From Allomuricauda sp. (GTDB lineage Bacteria > Bacteroidota > Bacteroidia > Flavobacteriales > Flavobacteriaceae): a stretch of 64,000 nt of DNA. Below, in pieces: positions 17,767 through 27,885 of the stretch. Every line of letters begins with the position of its first letter. Within the stretch, counting starts at the first letter, position 1. The notes below the pieces were generated by a model. It did no database searches. It had not been told where the DNA came from and worked only from the letters and a program-made list of their open reading frames with translations. The stretch covers positions 930,001 to 994,000 of the forward strand of contig NZ_JACESV010000002.1 of assembly GCF_013911645.1 (NCBI RefSeq), written 5' to 3'. The position numbers and the translations under genes are program-made.

Positions 17767-19557
17767 TTAGTTGATTGCATCCCCTCGCAACTTCCTAAAA
17801 TTCTTCCGGGCCTGTGGAAAATAATAGCTGTCCTGATAATTATAGATGATCTTCTCGTAATGGCTCTTGGCCTTTTCGGGTTCGTTCAAGATATTTTCGT
17901 ACAGTTCTCCCAGAGCAAAGTGGGCATCATCGGCCAAGATTCCATCGGCGTAGAATTCCACAATTTTTTGATAATTGAACTCGGCACTTTCATAATTTTT
18001 CTGTTCAACTTGGAGTTCGGCCTGTTTCAGCAAGGCTTCGTCCTCGATTTTTTCGCCTTTATGGTTTTGTAAAATATCTTCAAGTGCATCAATGGCTTCG
18101 GTATTTTTATTTTGATAGGCCAACAGGTCTGCCCTGGCATATTTTTTCAAAGCGGTTTGGGTGGAATCTTCGAGGGAGTTGTCCGAAATCAAAAGGCTCA
18201 ACTGCATGGCATCGTTGGCAATAAGCTGGGATGTGGAACTTCTCAGTACTTTAAGTTGAGTGAGTGCCCAATCAAAATCCCCTTTATAAAAACTGGTCTG
18301 TGCCACTTTAAAACGTGCATCTTGTCCTAGCACATCGTTCTTCATGCTTTTTTGCACTTGGGTAAATAAGATTAGGGCCTCGTTGAATCTTTGGTCGAAC
18401 ACCAGAATGTCACCAAGTGCCAATTTTATATAAGCCATGGTCATTCGCCCCATGGGAAGTTCCAAACTTTGTTTGAGCATCGCAATGGCAGGTTCGGGCT
18501 GTTCTTTTTTGAATGTCAAGAAATTAGCATAGGCAATTTGTAGTTGAAGGGTTCTGCTCTGGTTGCCATATTCTTCTATCAGGTCCTCAAATTGTTTTTC
18601 AACATCTTTCAATACTTTTTCCGTGGGATTTTCCAAAGCAATGTCAATTAAGCTAAGCTCTGCATTAAGTTTGGTCCGTGGGTTTTCGGTATTGTCCACA
18701 ATAAATTCGTAGATGGATGTGGCGGTTTCCAAATCCTTATCCTCCAAAGCTATGCTTCCTAGGTTTTCCAGTCTATCTACAGACTGGCCTTCGCTTCGTT
18801 TGTAAATGGCTTTTTCTTGGCCAAAGGCACTGCTATACTGTTTTTGTTGAACAAAAAGCCAACTTAATAGCTCGTTCCAGAGAATATCGGGCGCTTTTTG
18901 CGCATTTTGAAGCAGTACTTTTCGCAACAACACATTGTTTTCGTCGGATGGGTCTTCGGAGATAAAATCGTCAATATTGCGGAGCACATTGGAACGGGAT
19001 GTTCGTCCTTCCCAAATAAGGTTGAGGTAGGATTGGTACATTTTTGCAATATCTCCTTGTTCCCCATAGATACGCGCCAATTGAAAATCATAATTGAGGT
19101 CCGGCTTTAGCTCCATAGCTTTTGTGTAGGCCTGAATGGCATAATCCAGCAGTGCATATTTTTGGAAACGATAACCTACGCTGTACCCATAGTTTGGGTT
19201 GTCCTCTATTTTGCTGATGGCCTTATCGTAATAGGCATTCGCCTTTTCAGCTTCATTTTTTAGTGTGAAATTGTACCCCAGTTCAATGTAAAAAGTGGGA
19301 AAGGCGTAGCTATCCTCTATTTTTTGAAGTAAAAATGCCTCGGCATCATCGTAACGTTCCAATTGTTGGTAGCAGGCTACCAAGCCTTCGGCGTAATCGG
19401 TGCGCCTTGGGTTGGTCTCTACCAATTTTTCGTAGAACACCACGGCTTTCTCAAAGTCTCCATCATTAAAGTATTGTTTGGCCAAGAAATCTTCTTGTGC
19501 CATTCCAATACAACTGGATAGCATCAATATCAAAAATAAAAGACGTTGCAAAGGCAT
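17767..19557 (-). CDS. Exported tetratricopeptide repeat protein
   Basis: A 596-residue protein with a signal peptide (LLFLILMLSSCIGMA, cleaved near residue 20) followed by many TPR-like helix pairs: FNDGDFEKAVVFYEKLVE, LVACYQQLERYDDAEAFL, and near the C-terminus YESAEFNYQKIVEFYADGILADDAHFALGELYENIL. TPR arrays mediate protein contacts; a periplasmic or outer-membrane scaffolding role is likely. Similar proteins are broadly conserved in flavobacteria. The Cys in SSCIG resembles a lipobox but the SP cleavage at MAQ is equally possible. Confidence 0.8.
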   Translation of the reverse strand: MPLQRLLFLILMLSSCIGMAQEDFLAKQYFNDGDFEKAVVFYEKLVETNPRRTDYAEGLVACYQQLERYDDAEAFLLQKIEDSYAFPTFYIELGYNFTLKNEAEKANAYYDKAISKIEDNPNYGYSVGYRFQKYALLDYAIQAYTKAMELKPDLNYDFQLARIYGEQGDIAKMYQSYLNLIWEGRTSRSNVLRNIDDFISEDPSDENNVLLRKVLLQNAQKAPDILWNELLSWLFVQQKQYSSAFGQEKAIYKRSEGQSVDRLENLGSIALEDKDLETATSIYEFIVDNTENPRTKLNAELSLIDIALENPTEKVLKDVEKQFEDLIEEYGNQSRTLQLQIAYANFLTFKKEQPEPAIAMLKQSLELPMGRMTMAYIKLALGDILVFDQRFNEALILFTQVQKSMKNDVLGQDARFKVAQTSFYKGDFDWALTQLKVLRSSTSQLIANDAMQLSLLISDNSLEDSTQTALKKYARADLLAYQNKNTEAIDALEDILQNHKGEKIEDEALLKQAELQVEQKNYESAEFNYQKIVEFYADGILADDAHFALGELYENILNEPEKAKSHYEKIIYNYQDSYYFPQARKNFRKLRGDAIN

Positions 19558-19591
19558 ATTTATTATCTAGTAATAACTAAGAGTATCTTAT

Positions 19592-19672
19592 CATTTCGAA
19601 CATAGTGAGAAATCTCATTCCAAATTAAAAATTATGAGATTCCTCGTCGCTTCGCTCTGTCGGAATGACAAT
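19592..19672. repeat. Dispersed palindromic repeat in the gap upstream of the TPR gene
   Basis: CATTTCGAACATAGTGAGAA followed by GAAATCTCATTCC and, after an AT spacer, GAGATTCCTCG...CGGAATGACA form inverted GGAATGA/TCATTCC arms, the same style as the repeat near 2970-3043. Confidence 0.6.
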
Positions 19673-19779
19673 TGTACTCAAAAAAGAATAGATTGTAAAT
19701 CCAAAGTAGCTTTATTTCAAATATAACGCAGAAATGTGGGGGATTCTGTTAAGCGAATCCAAATAAATGGTTGAAATGT

Positions 19780-21051
19780 TTAAGCGATGGTGTCAAAACC
19801 GCAATACGGCACCAGTACTTCGGGTATTTTTATGCCTTCCTCGGTCTGATAGTTTTCCAAGATTCCCGCCAAAACCCTTGGTAAAGCCAAAGCGCTCCCG
19901 TTCAAGGTGTGGGCCAATTGGCTCTTTCCATTTTCATCCTTGTAACGAAGTTTTAGACGATTGGCTTGGAAGGTTTCAAAATTGGATACAGAACTGATTT
20001 CCAACCAACGATCTTGGGCTGTTGAGAACACTTCAAAATCAAAAGTCAATGCAGAAGTGAAGCCTAAATCGCCACCGCAAAGACGCAAAATACGGTATGG
20101 CAATTTGAGTTCTCGTAGAATGCTTTTAACATGCTCGACCATTTCGTCCAAGGCTTGGTATGAATTGTTGGGGTGCTCCAAACGTACAATCTCCACTTTG
20201 TCGAACTGGTGCAAACGGTTCAACCCGCGAACGTGTGCCCCATAACTTCCAGCTTCGCGACGGAAACAGGGGGTATAGCCTGTGTATTTGATGGGAAAAT
20301 CACTCTCTGCCAACAAATCCCCACGGTGCAAGTTGGTCACGGGTACTTCGGCAGTTGGGATAAGGTACAAATCATCTGCCTGTACGTGGTACATTTGGCC
20401 TTCTTTATCGGGCAACTGACCTGTTCCGTAGCCAGAGTCTTCGTTTACCATAAGCGGCACTTGCATTTCGGTGTAGCCCGCTTCGGTGTTTTTGTCCAAG
20501 AAATAGGCGATCAATGCGCGTTGCAAGCGAGCACCTTTTCCTTTGTATACAGGAAAGCCTGCGCCTGTGATTTTTACCCCAAGCTCAAAGTCGATGATGT
20601 CATATTTTTTTGCCAATTCCCAATGCGGAAGTGCTTTTTTGGACAAGGTTGGGATATCACCTTCCTTGAAAATTTCTTCGTTGTCCTCCTCAGAATTACC
20701 AGCGGGAACAGACTCGTGGGGAACGTTTGGAATCAAATACAATTGCTGCTGCAATTCATCGGCAGTAGTGTTTAGGTCGTCCCCTAATGTTTTTGATTTT
20801 TCTTTGAGTCCAGCGGTTTTTTCTTTAAGGACATTGGCTTCTTGTGCCTTTCCTGTTTTGAAAAGCATACCGATTTCTTTGGAAAGTTTGTTGGATTCGG
20901 CCAAGGTAGCGTCCAGTTCGGTTTGGATGGAACGTCTTTTTTCGTCGAGTTCCAAAATGGATGATATCATAGGTGCTGCATCGATGTTTCGCTTTTTTAA
21001 AGCGATGATGATACTTTCCTTGTTTTCCCTGATGTTCTGTATTTGAAGCAT
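19780..21051 (-). CDS. serS: Serine-tRNA ligase
   Basis: Charges tRNA-Ser with serine. The 423-residue length is normal. The N-terminal long coiled coil (residues 30-105) that grips tRNA-Ser is followed by the class II core: motif 2 CFRREAGSYGAHVRGLNRLHQF near residue 270 and motif 3 LNGSALALPRVLAGILENYQ near 385. LIPTAEVPVTNLH contains the TAE serine-binding motif. It is monocistronic or pairs with the HTTM gene 50 bases upstream. Confidence 0.96.
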   Translation of the reverse strand: MLQIQNIRENKESIIIALKKRNIDAAPMISSILELDEKRRSIQTELDATLAESNKLSKEIGMLFKTGKAQEANVLKEKTAGLKEKSKTLGDDLNTTADELQQQLYLIPNVPHESVPAGNSEEDNEEIFKEGDIPTLSKKALPHWELAKKYDIIDFELGVKITGAGFPVYKGKGARLQRALIAYFLDKNTEAGYTEMQVPLMVNEDSGYGTGQLPDKEGQMYHVQADDLYLIPTAEVPVTNLHRGDLLAESDFPIKYTGYTPCFRREAGSYGAHVRGLNRLHQFDKVEIVRLEHPNNSYQALDEMVEHVKSILRELKLPYRILRLCGGDLGFTSALTFDFEVFSTAQDRWLEISSVSNFETFQANRLKLRYKDENGKSQLAHTLNGSALALPRVLAGILENYQTEEGIKIPEVLVPYCGFDTIA

Positions 21052-21101
21052 GGCCTTGTTTTGAGGCGCAAATTTAATTCAATCTTGAGAAGTGCCCAAC
21101 T

Positions 21102-22418
21102 TTATTCCTTGGGAGTGGGCAGAATCCAATCGTTGTGGGCAAAATGTTTCCACGGAACGTTGGTCAAATCCACTTTGGGGTCGATAAACTGTTGATAAGG
21201 TCTTTGATTTACCTTGACCTTGTTTTCTACAAAAACTTGAATGTTTTGACCTTTTTTGGCGTGTTCTTTTTTAAGGTGTTGTGCAAACTGCCAAATAAAG
21301 TCGGGATAGCAAGCAACCCGTTGTTGTTGTTTTGTGGTGAGATAATCGTTAAGGTTGATTTTGATCGTGTCTTTCGTTTCTGCGTTCACTATTTTGTACG
21401 AGATGCTTCCGCTACGGCTACGCAGCATCATTCTCCAGCTTAACCGGTGGCCCTCTTCGGTCCAAAGTACATCACCCATAAAAAAATGGTGGCGCAGGGG
21501 CAAAACCAATTGAACCACAAAGTAGATGCCCAAAACCGTCAAAACCACATTTTTGGTCTTGGGGATAATGATTTTGGTCTCTGGTAGTATCTTTTTGGTT
21601 CTAAGAAAAATGTTTCTGATGGTCTGTGGTTCAAAAAAAAAGACTGTAAACGCAAGTGATAGGTAAGGAAAAATACCTATCTGAAATACAATGCTGTTGA
21701 ACAAATGGAAGAAAATGGACAGTACAAAGGCAATTTTTCTGGTGGGTTTCCAAAGTAGGGCGGGTACAATCAGCAGATCAAAACAAATACCGAAGACTGC
21801 TACTATTTTGTGTACCCATTTTTGTTGGAGGAAATCGCCGATTACATAGTAGTCCTTTTTGGAGCCCATCAACACTTCGATCATGCTAAAATCCAACCAA
21901 TCCGCATACAGTTTGGCCACCGATGCGTAGGTGTACACGATGAAGAGTTGCAGTATGATGGTCCATCGAACCCAGTTGTACATGGTCTGGGAACGGAGTT
22001 TTGGATGTAATTTGGCATCTAAAGATGCATCTCGGTTGGCGGGCAGAAATGCCATAATGTAGGCGAGCAACATCAGCAAATAATAGTGGTTGTTGTAGGA
22101 TGTTTTCTGCATCAGATACACCCCCGACCACAATATGGCAAATGCCAATGCGCTAAAACGGTATTTGTATCCCAAGGCAATCAAAAGGCCTAAGGTGCCC
22201 ATTACGGCAAAATAAATGTACATGCCGTTGCCCGGCAAGGGCTGCAACCATTCAAAACCGATAAAAGAAAAGGTAAATTTTGGTTCCACCAAAGTTCTGC
22301 GCACCCAGCCTGTGGCTATGGCACCATAACATTCCGCGCTGACCAACAATCCATAAAATACCCTGAAAACTACAAGTTGTGCGTTGTCAATCTTCCTAAA
22401 TAGAAATTGGTTCAACAT
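21102..22418 (-). CDS. HTTM domain (vitamin K-dependent gamma-carboxylase-like) membrane protein
   Basis: A 438-residue multipass protein with about six membrane helices in the first 290 residues (for example FAVMGTLGLLIALGYKYRFSA and YYLLMLLAYIMAFLPAN), then a soluble C-terminal part containing RHHFFMGDVLWTEEGHRLSWRMMLR. These are features of the HTTM family related to gamma-glutamyl carboxylase. Whether the bacterial protein carboxylates anything is unknown. Its stop codon abuts the ribF start region on the same strand. Confidence 0.85.
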   Translation of the reverse strand: MLNQFLFRKIDNAQLVVFRVFYGLLVSAECYGAIATGWVRRTLVEPKFTFSFIGFEWLQPLPGNGMYIYFAVMGTLGLLIALGYKYRFSALAFAILWSGVYLMQKTSYNNHYYLLMLLAYIMAFLPANRDASLDAKLHPKLRSQTMYNWVRWTIILQLFIVYTYASVAKLYADWLDFSMIEVLMGSKKDYYVIGDFLQQKWVHKIVAVFGICFDLLIVPALLWKPTRKIAFVLSIFFHLFNSIVFQIGIFPYLSLAFTVFFFEPQTIRNIFLRTKKILPETKIIIPKTKNVVLTVLGIYFVVQLVLPLRHHFFMGDVLWTEEGHRLSWRMMLRSRSGSISYKIVNAETKDTIKINLNDYLTTKQQQRVACYPDFIWQFAQHLKKEHAKKGQNIQVFVENKVKVNQRPYQQFIDPKVDLTNVPWKHFAHNDWILPTPKE

Positions 22419-23348
22419 TTACTTGGAGATTAGGCCCAGCGAGTGATTCTTGTCCTTCTTTAATTGTTCCTTGAGCTCTTCAACGGAGTTGAACTTATGC
22501 TCGTCTCTAATGCGGTGTAATAGATCTACCTGGATTTTTTTGTCGTATAGATTTCCATCAAAGTCAAAAAAATGGACTTCTATGCTTTTTTTAGAACCAT
22601 CCACGGTTGGGTTGAAGCCGATGTTCATCATCCCGAAATATTCTTTTCCATCGATGTTGCTTTTTACCACGTAGGCACCATTTTTAGGGATGAGTTTATA
22701 TGCTTCGGCTATATGGAGATTGGCCGTTGGAAAACCAAAATCTTTGCCCAAACCTTTGCCTTTTTTTACCGTTCCCGTGAGCATGTAGGCATAGCTGAGG
22801 TAGTTGTTGGCGGTTTCCACATCGCCTTTCAAAAGCGCCTTTCTAATTTTTGTGGAACTTACGGAAACATCCTCAATTTCTTGGGCCGGAATCTCCTCCA
22901 CTTCAAAATTAAAGGTATTGCCAAAGGAAATAAGGTCTTGGATGTTGGCATTTCGGTTGCGTCCAAACCTATGGTCGTACCCAATGATGATTCTTTTTGA
23001 TTTGATATTGTTTACGAGGATATCCCTTACAAAATCTATAGCTGAGAGCCTTGAAAATTGTTTGGTAAAGGGGTGAATGATCAAATAATCCAGTCCCAAA
23101 GTTTCCAAAATCTGTTTTTTCTCTTCGAGGGTATTCAACAGTTTTATGTCCACATCTTTTTGCAGAACCATGCGCGGATGTGGGAAAAAAGTGAGCACTG
23201 TGGATTTTAGCCCTGTGTTTTTGGCATTGTTTGTGAGACGTTCCAATATCTTGCGGTGCCCAAGATGTACACCATCAAAAGTGCCGATAGTTACCACTGT
23301 ATGGTGCGGAATGTGCTTAAAATCAGAAATGTTATGGATTGTTTCCAA
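22419..23348 (-). CDS. ribF: Bifunctional riboflavin kinase/FAD synthetase
   Basis: Makes FMN and then FAD from riboflavin. The 309-residue protein has the N-terminal FMN adenylyltransferase domain (VTIGTFDGVHLGHRKIL near residue 20, IIIGYDHRFGRN near 121, SSTKIRKAL near 163) and the C-terminal flavokinase domain (GLGKDFGFPTANLH near 200 and MMNIGFNPTVDG). The downstream HTTM gene follows with no gap, so the two are probably co-transcribed. Confidence 0.95.
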   Translation of the reverse strand: METIHNISDFKHIPHHTVVTIGTFDGVHLGHRKILERLTNNAKNTGLKSTVLTFFPHPRMVLQKDVDIKLLNTLEEKKQILETLGLDYLIIHPFTKQFSRLSAIDFVRDILVNNIKSKRIIIGYDHRFGRNRNANIQDLISFGNTFNFEVEEIPAQEIEDVSVSSTKIRKALLKGDVETANNYLSYAYMLTGTVKKGKGLGKDFGFPTANLHIAEAYKLIPKNGAYVVKSNIDGKEYFGMMNIGFNPTVDGSKKSIEVHFFDFDGNLYDKKIQVDLLHRIRDEHKFNSVEELKEQLKKDKNHSLGLISK

Positions 23349-23373
23349 CGCAATAAAGAAATAAAAAAAGGCT

Positions 23374-23381
23374 TACATTTG
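23374..23381 (+). promoter_or_regulatory. Bacteroidota -7 element upstream of the secreted metallopeptidase gene
   Basis: TACATTTG matches TAnnTTTG and lies 25 bases before the ATG at 23407. No convincing -33 TTTG is seen at the usual distance. Confidence 0.5.
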
Positions 23382-23406
23382 AAATTATACTATGCCCTAA
23401 CCGTGT

Positions 23407-26400
23407 ATGAAAGCTAAATTACATTTTGTTTTTTCAATAGCCATATTTTTTAGCTGCTTTTGCATTTACGGGCAGCAAGGTTATTGGAAAAGCATTCCCA
23501 AACAGTCCAACCTGCGAAGTGCTTCCCTGACAGATATTTCAGGTGCCAAGAAGGTTTTGTCCTTGGATAGGGAAGGATTTTTCAAGGAAATGAAACCTTT
23601 TTCATCAGCAAAAACGAATCGAAAAATTGTTTATCTGCCTAACAACGATGGGGTTGTTGTTCCGTTTCATTTGAAGGAAACTTCGGTACTGCATCCTGAT
23701 CTTGCCAAGAAATATCCGAATATCAAATCGTACACGGGGGTGAGCTCCGATGGTAGATACAAAGTGAAGCTAAGTAGTTCGCACAAAGGTATTCAAACTA
23801 TGTTGGTGGATTTGCAGGACAACAAAACAGCTTTTATGGAGCCGGTTTCCAATAAACCTGATGCCTATGTTTTGTATGATAAAGAGGATGGTCTTTCCTC
23901 AAAAATGGATTTTATCTGCGAGACCAGCAAGGATTTGTTCGGTGTGGGAAGTAAGTCATCGGGCATTACGGCAAAGACCATTGTTCCTTTGGTGGATGAT
24001 CAAGTGTTGCGTAAATACAGAATTGCAGTCTCTGCATCGGGAGAATATACCCAAGAAATGGGTGGAACTGTGGAAGATGCCTTAGCGGGAATAAACGCGA
24101 CATTAACACGGGTCAACGAAGTGTTTGAAACGGATTTGGGCGTTACTTTGGAGCTTGTTCCAAACAACGACGAAATCATTTTTACCAATGCGAATACAGA
24201 TCCTTATGATAATAGTTTAAATTCGGAGGTACAGTCCACCATAACTTCCTTTATCGGAGAGGAAAATTACGATGTGGGCCATCTTTTCCACAAAGTGAAC
24301 GAAGGCTTGGATAATGGAAATGCAGGATTTATTGCTTCAGTTTGTGTGGATAATAGAAAAGGAAGTGCTTTTTCATCAGCATTTAATCCTCAAGGAGATG
24401 GATACGATTTGGATTTTGTGGCCCATGAGCTCGGTCATCAATTTGGGGCCAACCATACATGGTCGTTCGAACCCGAAGGAACAGGGGTGCAAGCAGAACC
24501 TGCAAGTGGTTCCACAATAATGGGGTATGCGGGAATTGTTGAAGATAATAATGTAACATCTCAAGGAGACGATTATTTTCATTACAATAGCATTCTTCAG
24601 ATAGCTACGTACCTCGCGACAACCTCATGTGCCCAAACCGAAGCACTGGTAAATTCGCCACCAGTGCTTACTTCGGTCAATGATTTTACGATTCCAAAGG
24701 GGACGGCTTTTGTTCTGGAAGGCATTGCCACCGACCCCGATGTTGGGGATGTGCTTACCTATACTTGGGAACAAATTGATGATGGTGTGGTGACAACTTC
24801 ATCTTTTGGATCCACCAATCCCGGTGGCGCCAATTTTAGATCATTACCCCCCACCACGGAGCCCATTCGATATTTCCCAAGGCTATCGGAAGTGGCCCAA
24901 GGAAATTTAACGCAAACCAACCCCGCTACCGGAAGTGCATGGGAAACCGTTTCCGATATAGAACGAAACCTTAGGTTTGCCTTTACTGTTCGGGACAATG
25001 CAGCGGGAGGGGGACAGGTAGTTTCCGATGTATTGGATGTTAAGGTCATTAAGGCTGCTGGTCCTTTTTTGGTTACTTCCCAAGCAGTCAGTGAGGTTTA
25101 TCAGGCAGGTTCGACCCAAGAAATTACTTGGGACGTGGCCAATACAGATGTTGCCCCCATTAATGCCCTAAATGTGGATATATTCCTCTCTTTGGATGGA
25201 GGTCTAACCTATCCCATCACCTTATTGGAAAACACCGTTAATGATGGTTCGGAAGAAGTGCTTTTGCCAGGAGATGTTACGGAAACTGCTCGATTTATGG
25301 TGAAGGCAGCCGACAATGTGTTTTTTGCCGTAAACGCCACTGACTTTACCATTGAACAATCCGAAGTGGTCCTAAATTTTGAAACGTTGGATTATGAAGT
25401 ATGTCAACCGGATGATATAGTGATTCCCTTTGTGTACGAAACATACGCCGGATTCAACGAAAACGCTACATTTTCTGCAGATGTGCCGGCTGGTTTATCC
25501 GCTAATTTTTCCCCGACGGAGGCCAGTGCCGATCAAACCACTGTGGACCTGACCTTATCCAATACCAATAGTGTTGCCCCCGGGGTTTACGATATTATTG
25601 TAAATGCTACTTCCGCATCGGTGACCAAAAGCGTGGTTGTTGCCCTATCGGTACAAGATGGCACTTTTTCCGACGTAGCACTGTTGTCCCCCGCTAATGG
25701 TGAAGGTGGAGTTTCTTTGGATACAGAACTCAACTGGGAGGAAGACCCATTGTACTCAAGTTATGATGTGGAAGTGGCAACAGATGCTGGATTTGTTGAT
25801 ATTGTAGAGTCGGCCAACATACCCTTTACCAATTACAGGGCCACGAATCTGGAGCCGGAAACCGAGTATTTTTGGAGGGTTAGGCCAAACAACGGGTGTG
25901 GAACGGGAACTTTTGGAACCACTTTCAGTTTTGTTACTACGCAAGTGGACTGTAAAAATAGGGAACCTAACGATTTGCCGCTTGCCATTTCAGCTTCAGG
26001 AACGCCAACCGTTACCACATCGGTTCTATTTGTAGAAGATTTGCCCATTTCGGATGTGAATGTAAACTTGGAGTTGGACCATACCTATGTGGAGGATTTG
26101 GTCATTACCCTTACATCTCCAGAAGGAACTGTGGTAACGTTAATTTCGAACACTTGTGGAGAGGCGAATAACATCAACGCAGTTTTTGATGATGATGGAA
26201 GCCCTATAACATGTGGGGATAATCCTGCCATTTCTGGAACGGTAACACCGCTAGGGTCATTGGCATCATTAAAGGGAGAATCCATATTGGGTGAGTGGGT
26301 ATTGGAAATACAGGATACTGCTGCAAGTGACGGGGGAAGCTTGATAGGTTTCTCTTTGGATGTTTGTATAGAAGGAAATTACCGTCCAGATGAGGACGAG

Positions 26401-27201
26401 GATGGTGTTTTTGATGATGGGGATGACCTTTGTTTGGGAACGCCCAAAGGTGTGGAAGTGGATACCAACGGCTGTGCCATTTATAGGTTTGCTTCGGACA
26501 ATTTTGAAATCGAAATAGAAAGTGAAACGTGTAGAAGCAGCAACAATGGATCAATAACGGTAAGCCCTTTTGATACCTCCATTACCTATACTGCAGTTTT
26601 GGATGGTGCGAATGGTACGGAATCCTTTGATTTTACAAACTCCCAAACCTTTACTAATTTATCTGCAGGAGAATACTCCCTTTGCATTATGGGAACCAAT
26701 GGAACGATTACCTATCAAGAAGTCTGTTTTAATGCCATGATTACCCAGCCTGATGTGTTGGATATAGATGCGGTGATAGATTCAGGTATTGTGAACGTGG
26801 ATTTGAATGGGGCTTCATTTTATAATGTCGAGCTCAATGGATTGGTAACACAGACCGAAGCACCCAAAGTTCAACTTGCTTTAAAAGAAGGTGTCAATAC
26901 ATTAAGAGTGTATTCAAACTTGCCATGTCAGGGAGTGGTTGAAAAGACCCTGTTCTACTCTTCAAGGCCAATTATTTCACCGAACCCGGTAGATGCCGTT
27001 ACAGAAGTTTATTTGGCGGGCTATGAAGGAGATGTTGGTATACAAATATTTACTGCCAATGGTAGATTGGTTCGAACCGATAACAGAAAGGTTTATGGCA
27101 ATGATTTACAGTTGGATTTGTCGAACCTCCCCAAAGGAATTTATTATTTAGGTGTAGAAAAGGCGGGGGTAAAAGAAATGTTTAAACTTATAAAAAGATG
27201 A
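23407..27201 (+). CDS. Secreted reprolysin-like zinc metallopeptidase with P-domain and T9SS type A sorting domain
   Basis: A 1264-residue exported protease. A signal peptide (IAIFFSCFCIYG) is followed by a propeptide-like region, then a metzincin domain with the zinc motif HELGHQFGANH (near residue 340) and a Met-turn TIMGYAG (near 371). Downstream are Ig/FN3-like domains (about 420-850), a proprotein-convertase P-like domain (LDHTYVEDLVITLTSPEGT to LIGFSLDVCIEG, about 890-990), a DEDEDGVFDDGDD calcium-type segment, and a C-terminal type A sorting domain (ISPNPVDAV..., ending KEMFKLIKR). It is therefore predicted to cross the outer membrane by type IX secretion. It overlaps the next lipoprotein gene by four bases. 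Confidence 0.9.
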   Translation: MKAKLHFVFSIAIFFSCFCIYGQQGYWKSIPKQSNLRSASLTDISGAKKVLSLDREGFFKEMKPFSSAKTNRKIVYLPNNDGVVVPFHLKETSVLHPDLAKKYPNIKSYTGVSSDGRYKVKLSSSHKGIQTMLVDLQDNKTAFMEPVSNKPDAYVLYDKEDGLSSKMDFICETSKDLFGVGSKSSGITAKTIVPLVDDQVLRKYRIAVSASGEYTQEMGGTVEDALAGINATLTRVNEVFETDLGVTLELVPNNDEIIFTNANTDPYDNSLNSEVQSTITSFIGEENYDVGHLFHKVNEGLDNGNAGFIASVCVDNRKGSAFSSAFNPQGDGYDLDFVAHELGHQFGANHTWSFEPEGTGVQAEPASGSTIMGYAGIVEDNNVTSQGDDYFHYNSILQIATYLATTSCAQTEALVNSPPVLTSVNDFTIPKGTAFVLEGIATDPDVGDVLTYTWEQIDDGVVTTSSFGSTNPGGANFRSLPPTTEPIRYFPRLSEVAQGNLTQTNPATGSAWETVSDIERNLRFAFTVRDNAAGGGQVVSDVLDVKVIKAAGPFLVTSQAVSEVYQAGSTQEITWDVANTDVAPINALNVDIFLSLDGGLTYPITLLENTVNDGSEEVLLPGDVTETARFMVKAADNVFFAVNATDFTIEQSEVVLNFETLDYEVCQPDDIVIPFVYETYAGFNENATFSADVPAGLSANFSPTEASADQTTVDLTLSNTNSVAPGVYDIIVNATSASVTKSVVVALSVQDGTFSDVALLSPANGEGGVSLDTELNWEEDPLYSSYDVEVATDAGFVDIVESANIPFTNYRATNLEPETEYFWRVRPNNGCGTGTFGTTFSFVTTQVDCKNREPNDLPLAISASGTPTVTTSVLFVEDLPISDVNVNLELDHTYVEDLVITLTSPEGTVVTLISNTCGEANNINAVFDDDGSPITCGDNPAISGTVTPLGSLASLKGESILGEWVLEIQDTAASDGGSLIGFSLDVCIEGNYRPDEDEDGVFDDGDDLCLGTPKGVEVDTNGCAIYRFASDNFEIEIESETCRSSNNGSITVSPFDTSITYTAVLDGANGTESFDFTNSQTFTNLSAGEYSLCIMGTNGTITYQEVCFNAMITQPDVLDIDAVIDSGIVNVDLNGASFYNVELNGLVTQTEAPKVQLALKEGVNTLRVYSNLPCQGVVEKTLFYSSRPIISPNPVDAVTEVYLAGYEGDVGIQIFTANGRLVRTDNRKVYGNDLQLDLSNLPKGIYYLGVEKAGVKEMFKLIKR

Positions 27202-27884
27202 TTCGGAAAATAATTGGGCTGTCCATAGTGGCTTTGTTGGTTTCTTGCGGGGGGGATGATGGTCCGCCTCCTGCTCCAAAGGGTGCAACATTGGTGTTTC
27301 CCGAAGAAAATTCTGAGTGCACCACAGGAACCGATATCAGCGAAACATCCACCCAAGTCACATTTCGGTGGATGGCGTCCGATAATACGGAAAGTTACAC
27401 ATTGAGCGTTGTAAATTTGGACACCAACGTCCCGCAAAATATATCTACGGCATCCACTTCAGCAAGTCTAACCATAACAAAGGGAACGCCTTACGCTTGG
27501 TCTGTAACGTCTCGGAACTCAACATCGGACCAAATAGCCTCCAGTGCAACCTGGTTGTTCTACAATGCAGGTGCACAAACTACCTATGCGCCTTTTCCTG
27601 CGCAATTGGTAAGCCCAACATCAGGCTCTACAGTGCAAAAGGATATCGCAAACGAAGTACTTTTGGAATGGTCCGGCGCAGATGTGGATAACGATGTCGA
27701 ATCTTTTGAAGTGTTTTTTTCGGATACCGATCCACCCACAACATCAGTTGGGCTCACAAATGCAAGTACCATGGAAATACCTGTAGGTGTTGAATCCGGA
27801 ACTGTTTATTATTGGAGGGTGGTCACAACAGATTTAGAGGGGAATAGTGCCGATTCAGGGGTGTTCGACTTTAAAGTTCTCTAA
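27198..27884 (+). CDS. Lipoprotein with fibronectin type III-like domains
   Basis: A 228-residue protein with a lipoprotein signal (SIVALLVSCGGDD, acylated Cys near residue 17). Two beta-sandwich FN3-like repeats follow (VTFRWMASDNTESYTLSVVN; VLLEWSGADVDNDVESFEVFFS, then YYWRVVTTDLEGNSADS). It is translationally coupled to the upstream metallopeptidase (ATGA overlap) and is probably surface- or periplasm-facing. It may anchor or help the protease, which is an inference from the coupling alone. Confidence 0.8.
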   Translation: MIRKIIGLSIVALLVSCGGDDGPPPAPKGATLVFPEENSECTTGTDISETSTQVTFRWMASDNTESYTLSVVNLDTNVPQNISTASTSASLTITKGTPYAWSVTSRNSTSDQIASSATWLFYNAGAQTTYAPFPAQLVSPTSGSTVQKDIANEVLLEWSGADVDNDVESFEVFFSDTDPPTTSVGLTNASTMEIPVGVESGTVYYWRVVTTDLEGNSADSGVFDFKVL

Positions 27885-27885
27885 A

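Noticed and set aside
21400-21440. Palindromic GC-rich stretch in the HTTM gene as an inserted repeat
   Set aside because: It encodes the expected RMMLRSRSGSISY segment of the family, so it is ordinary coding sequence.
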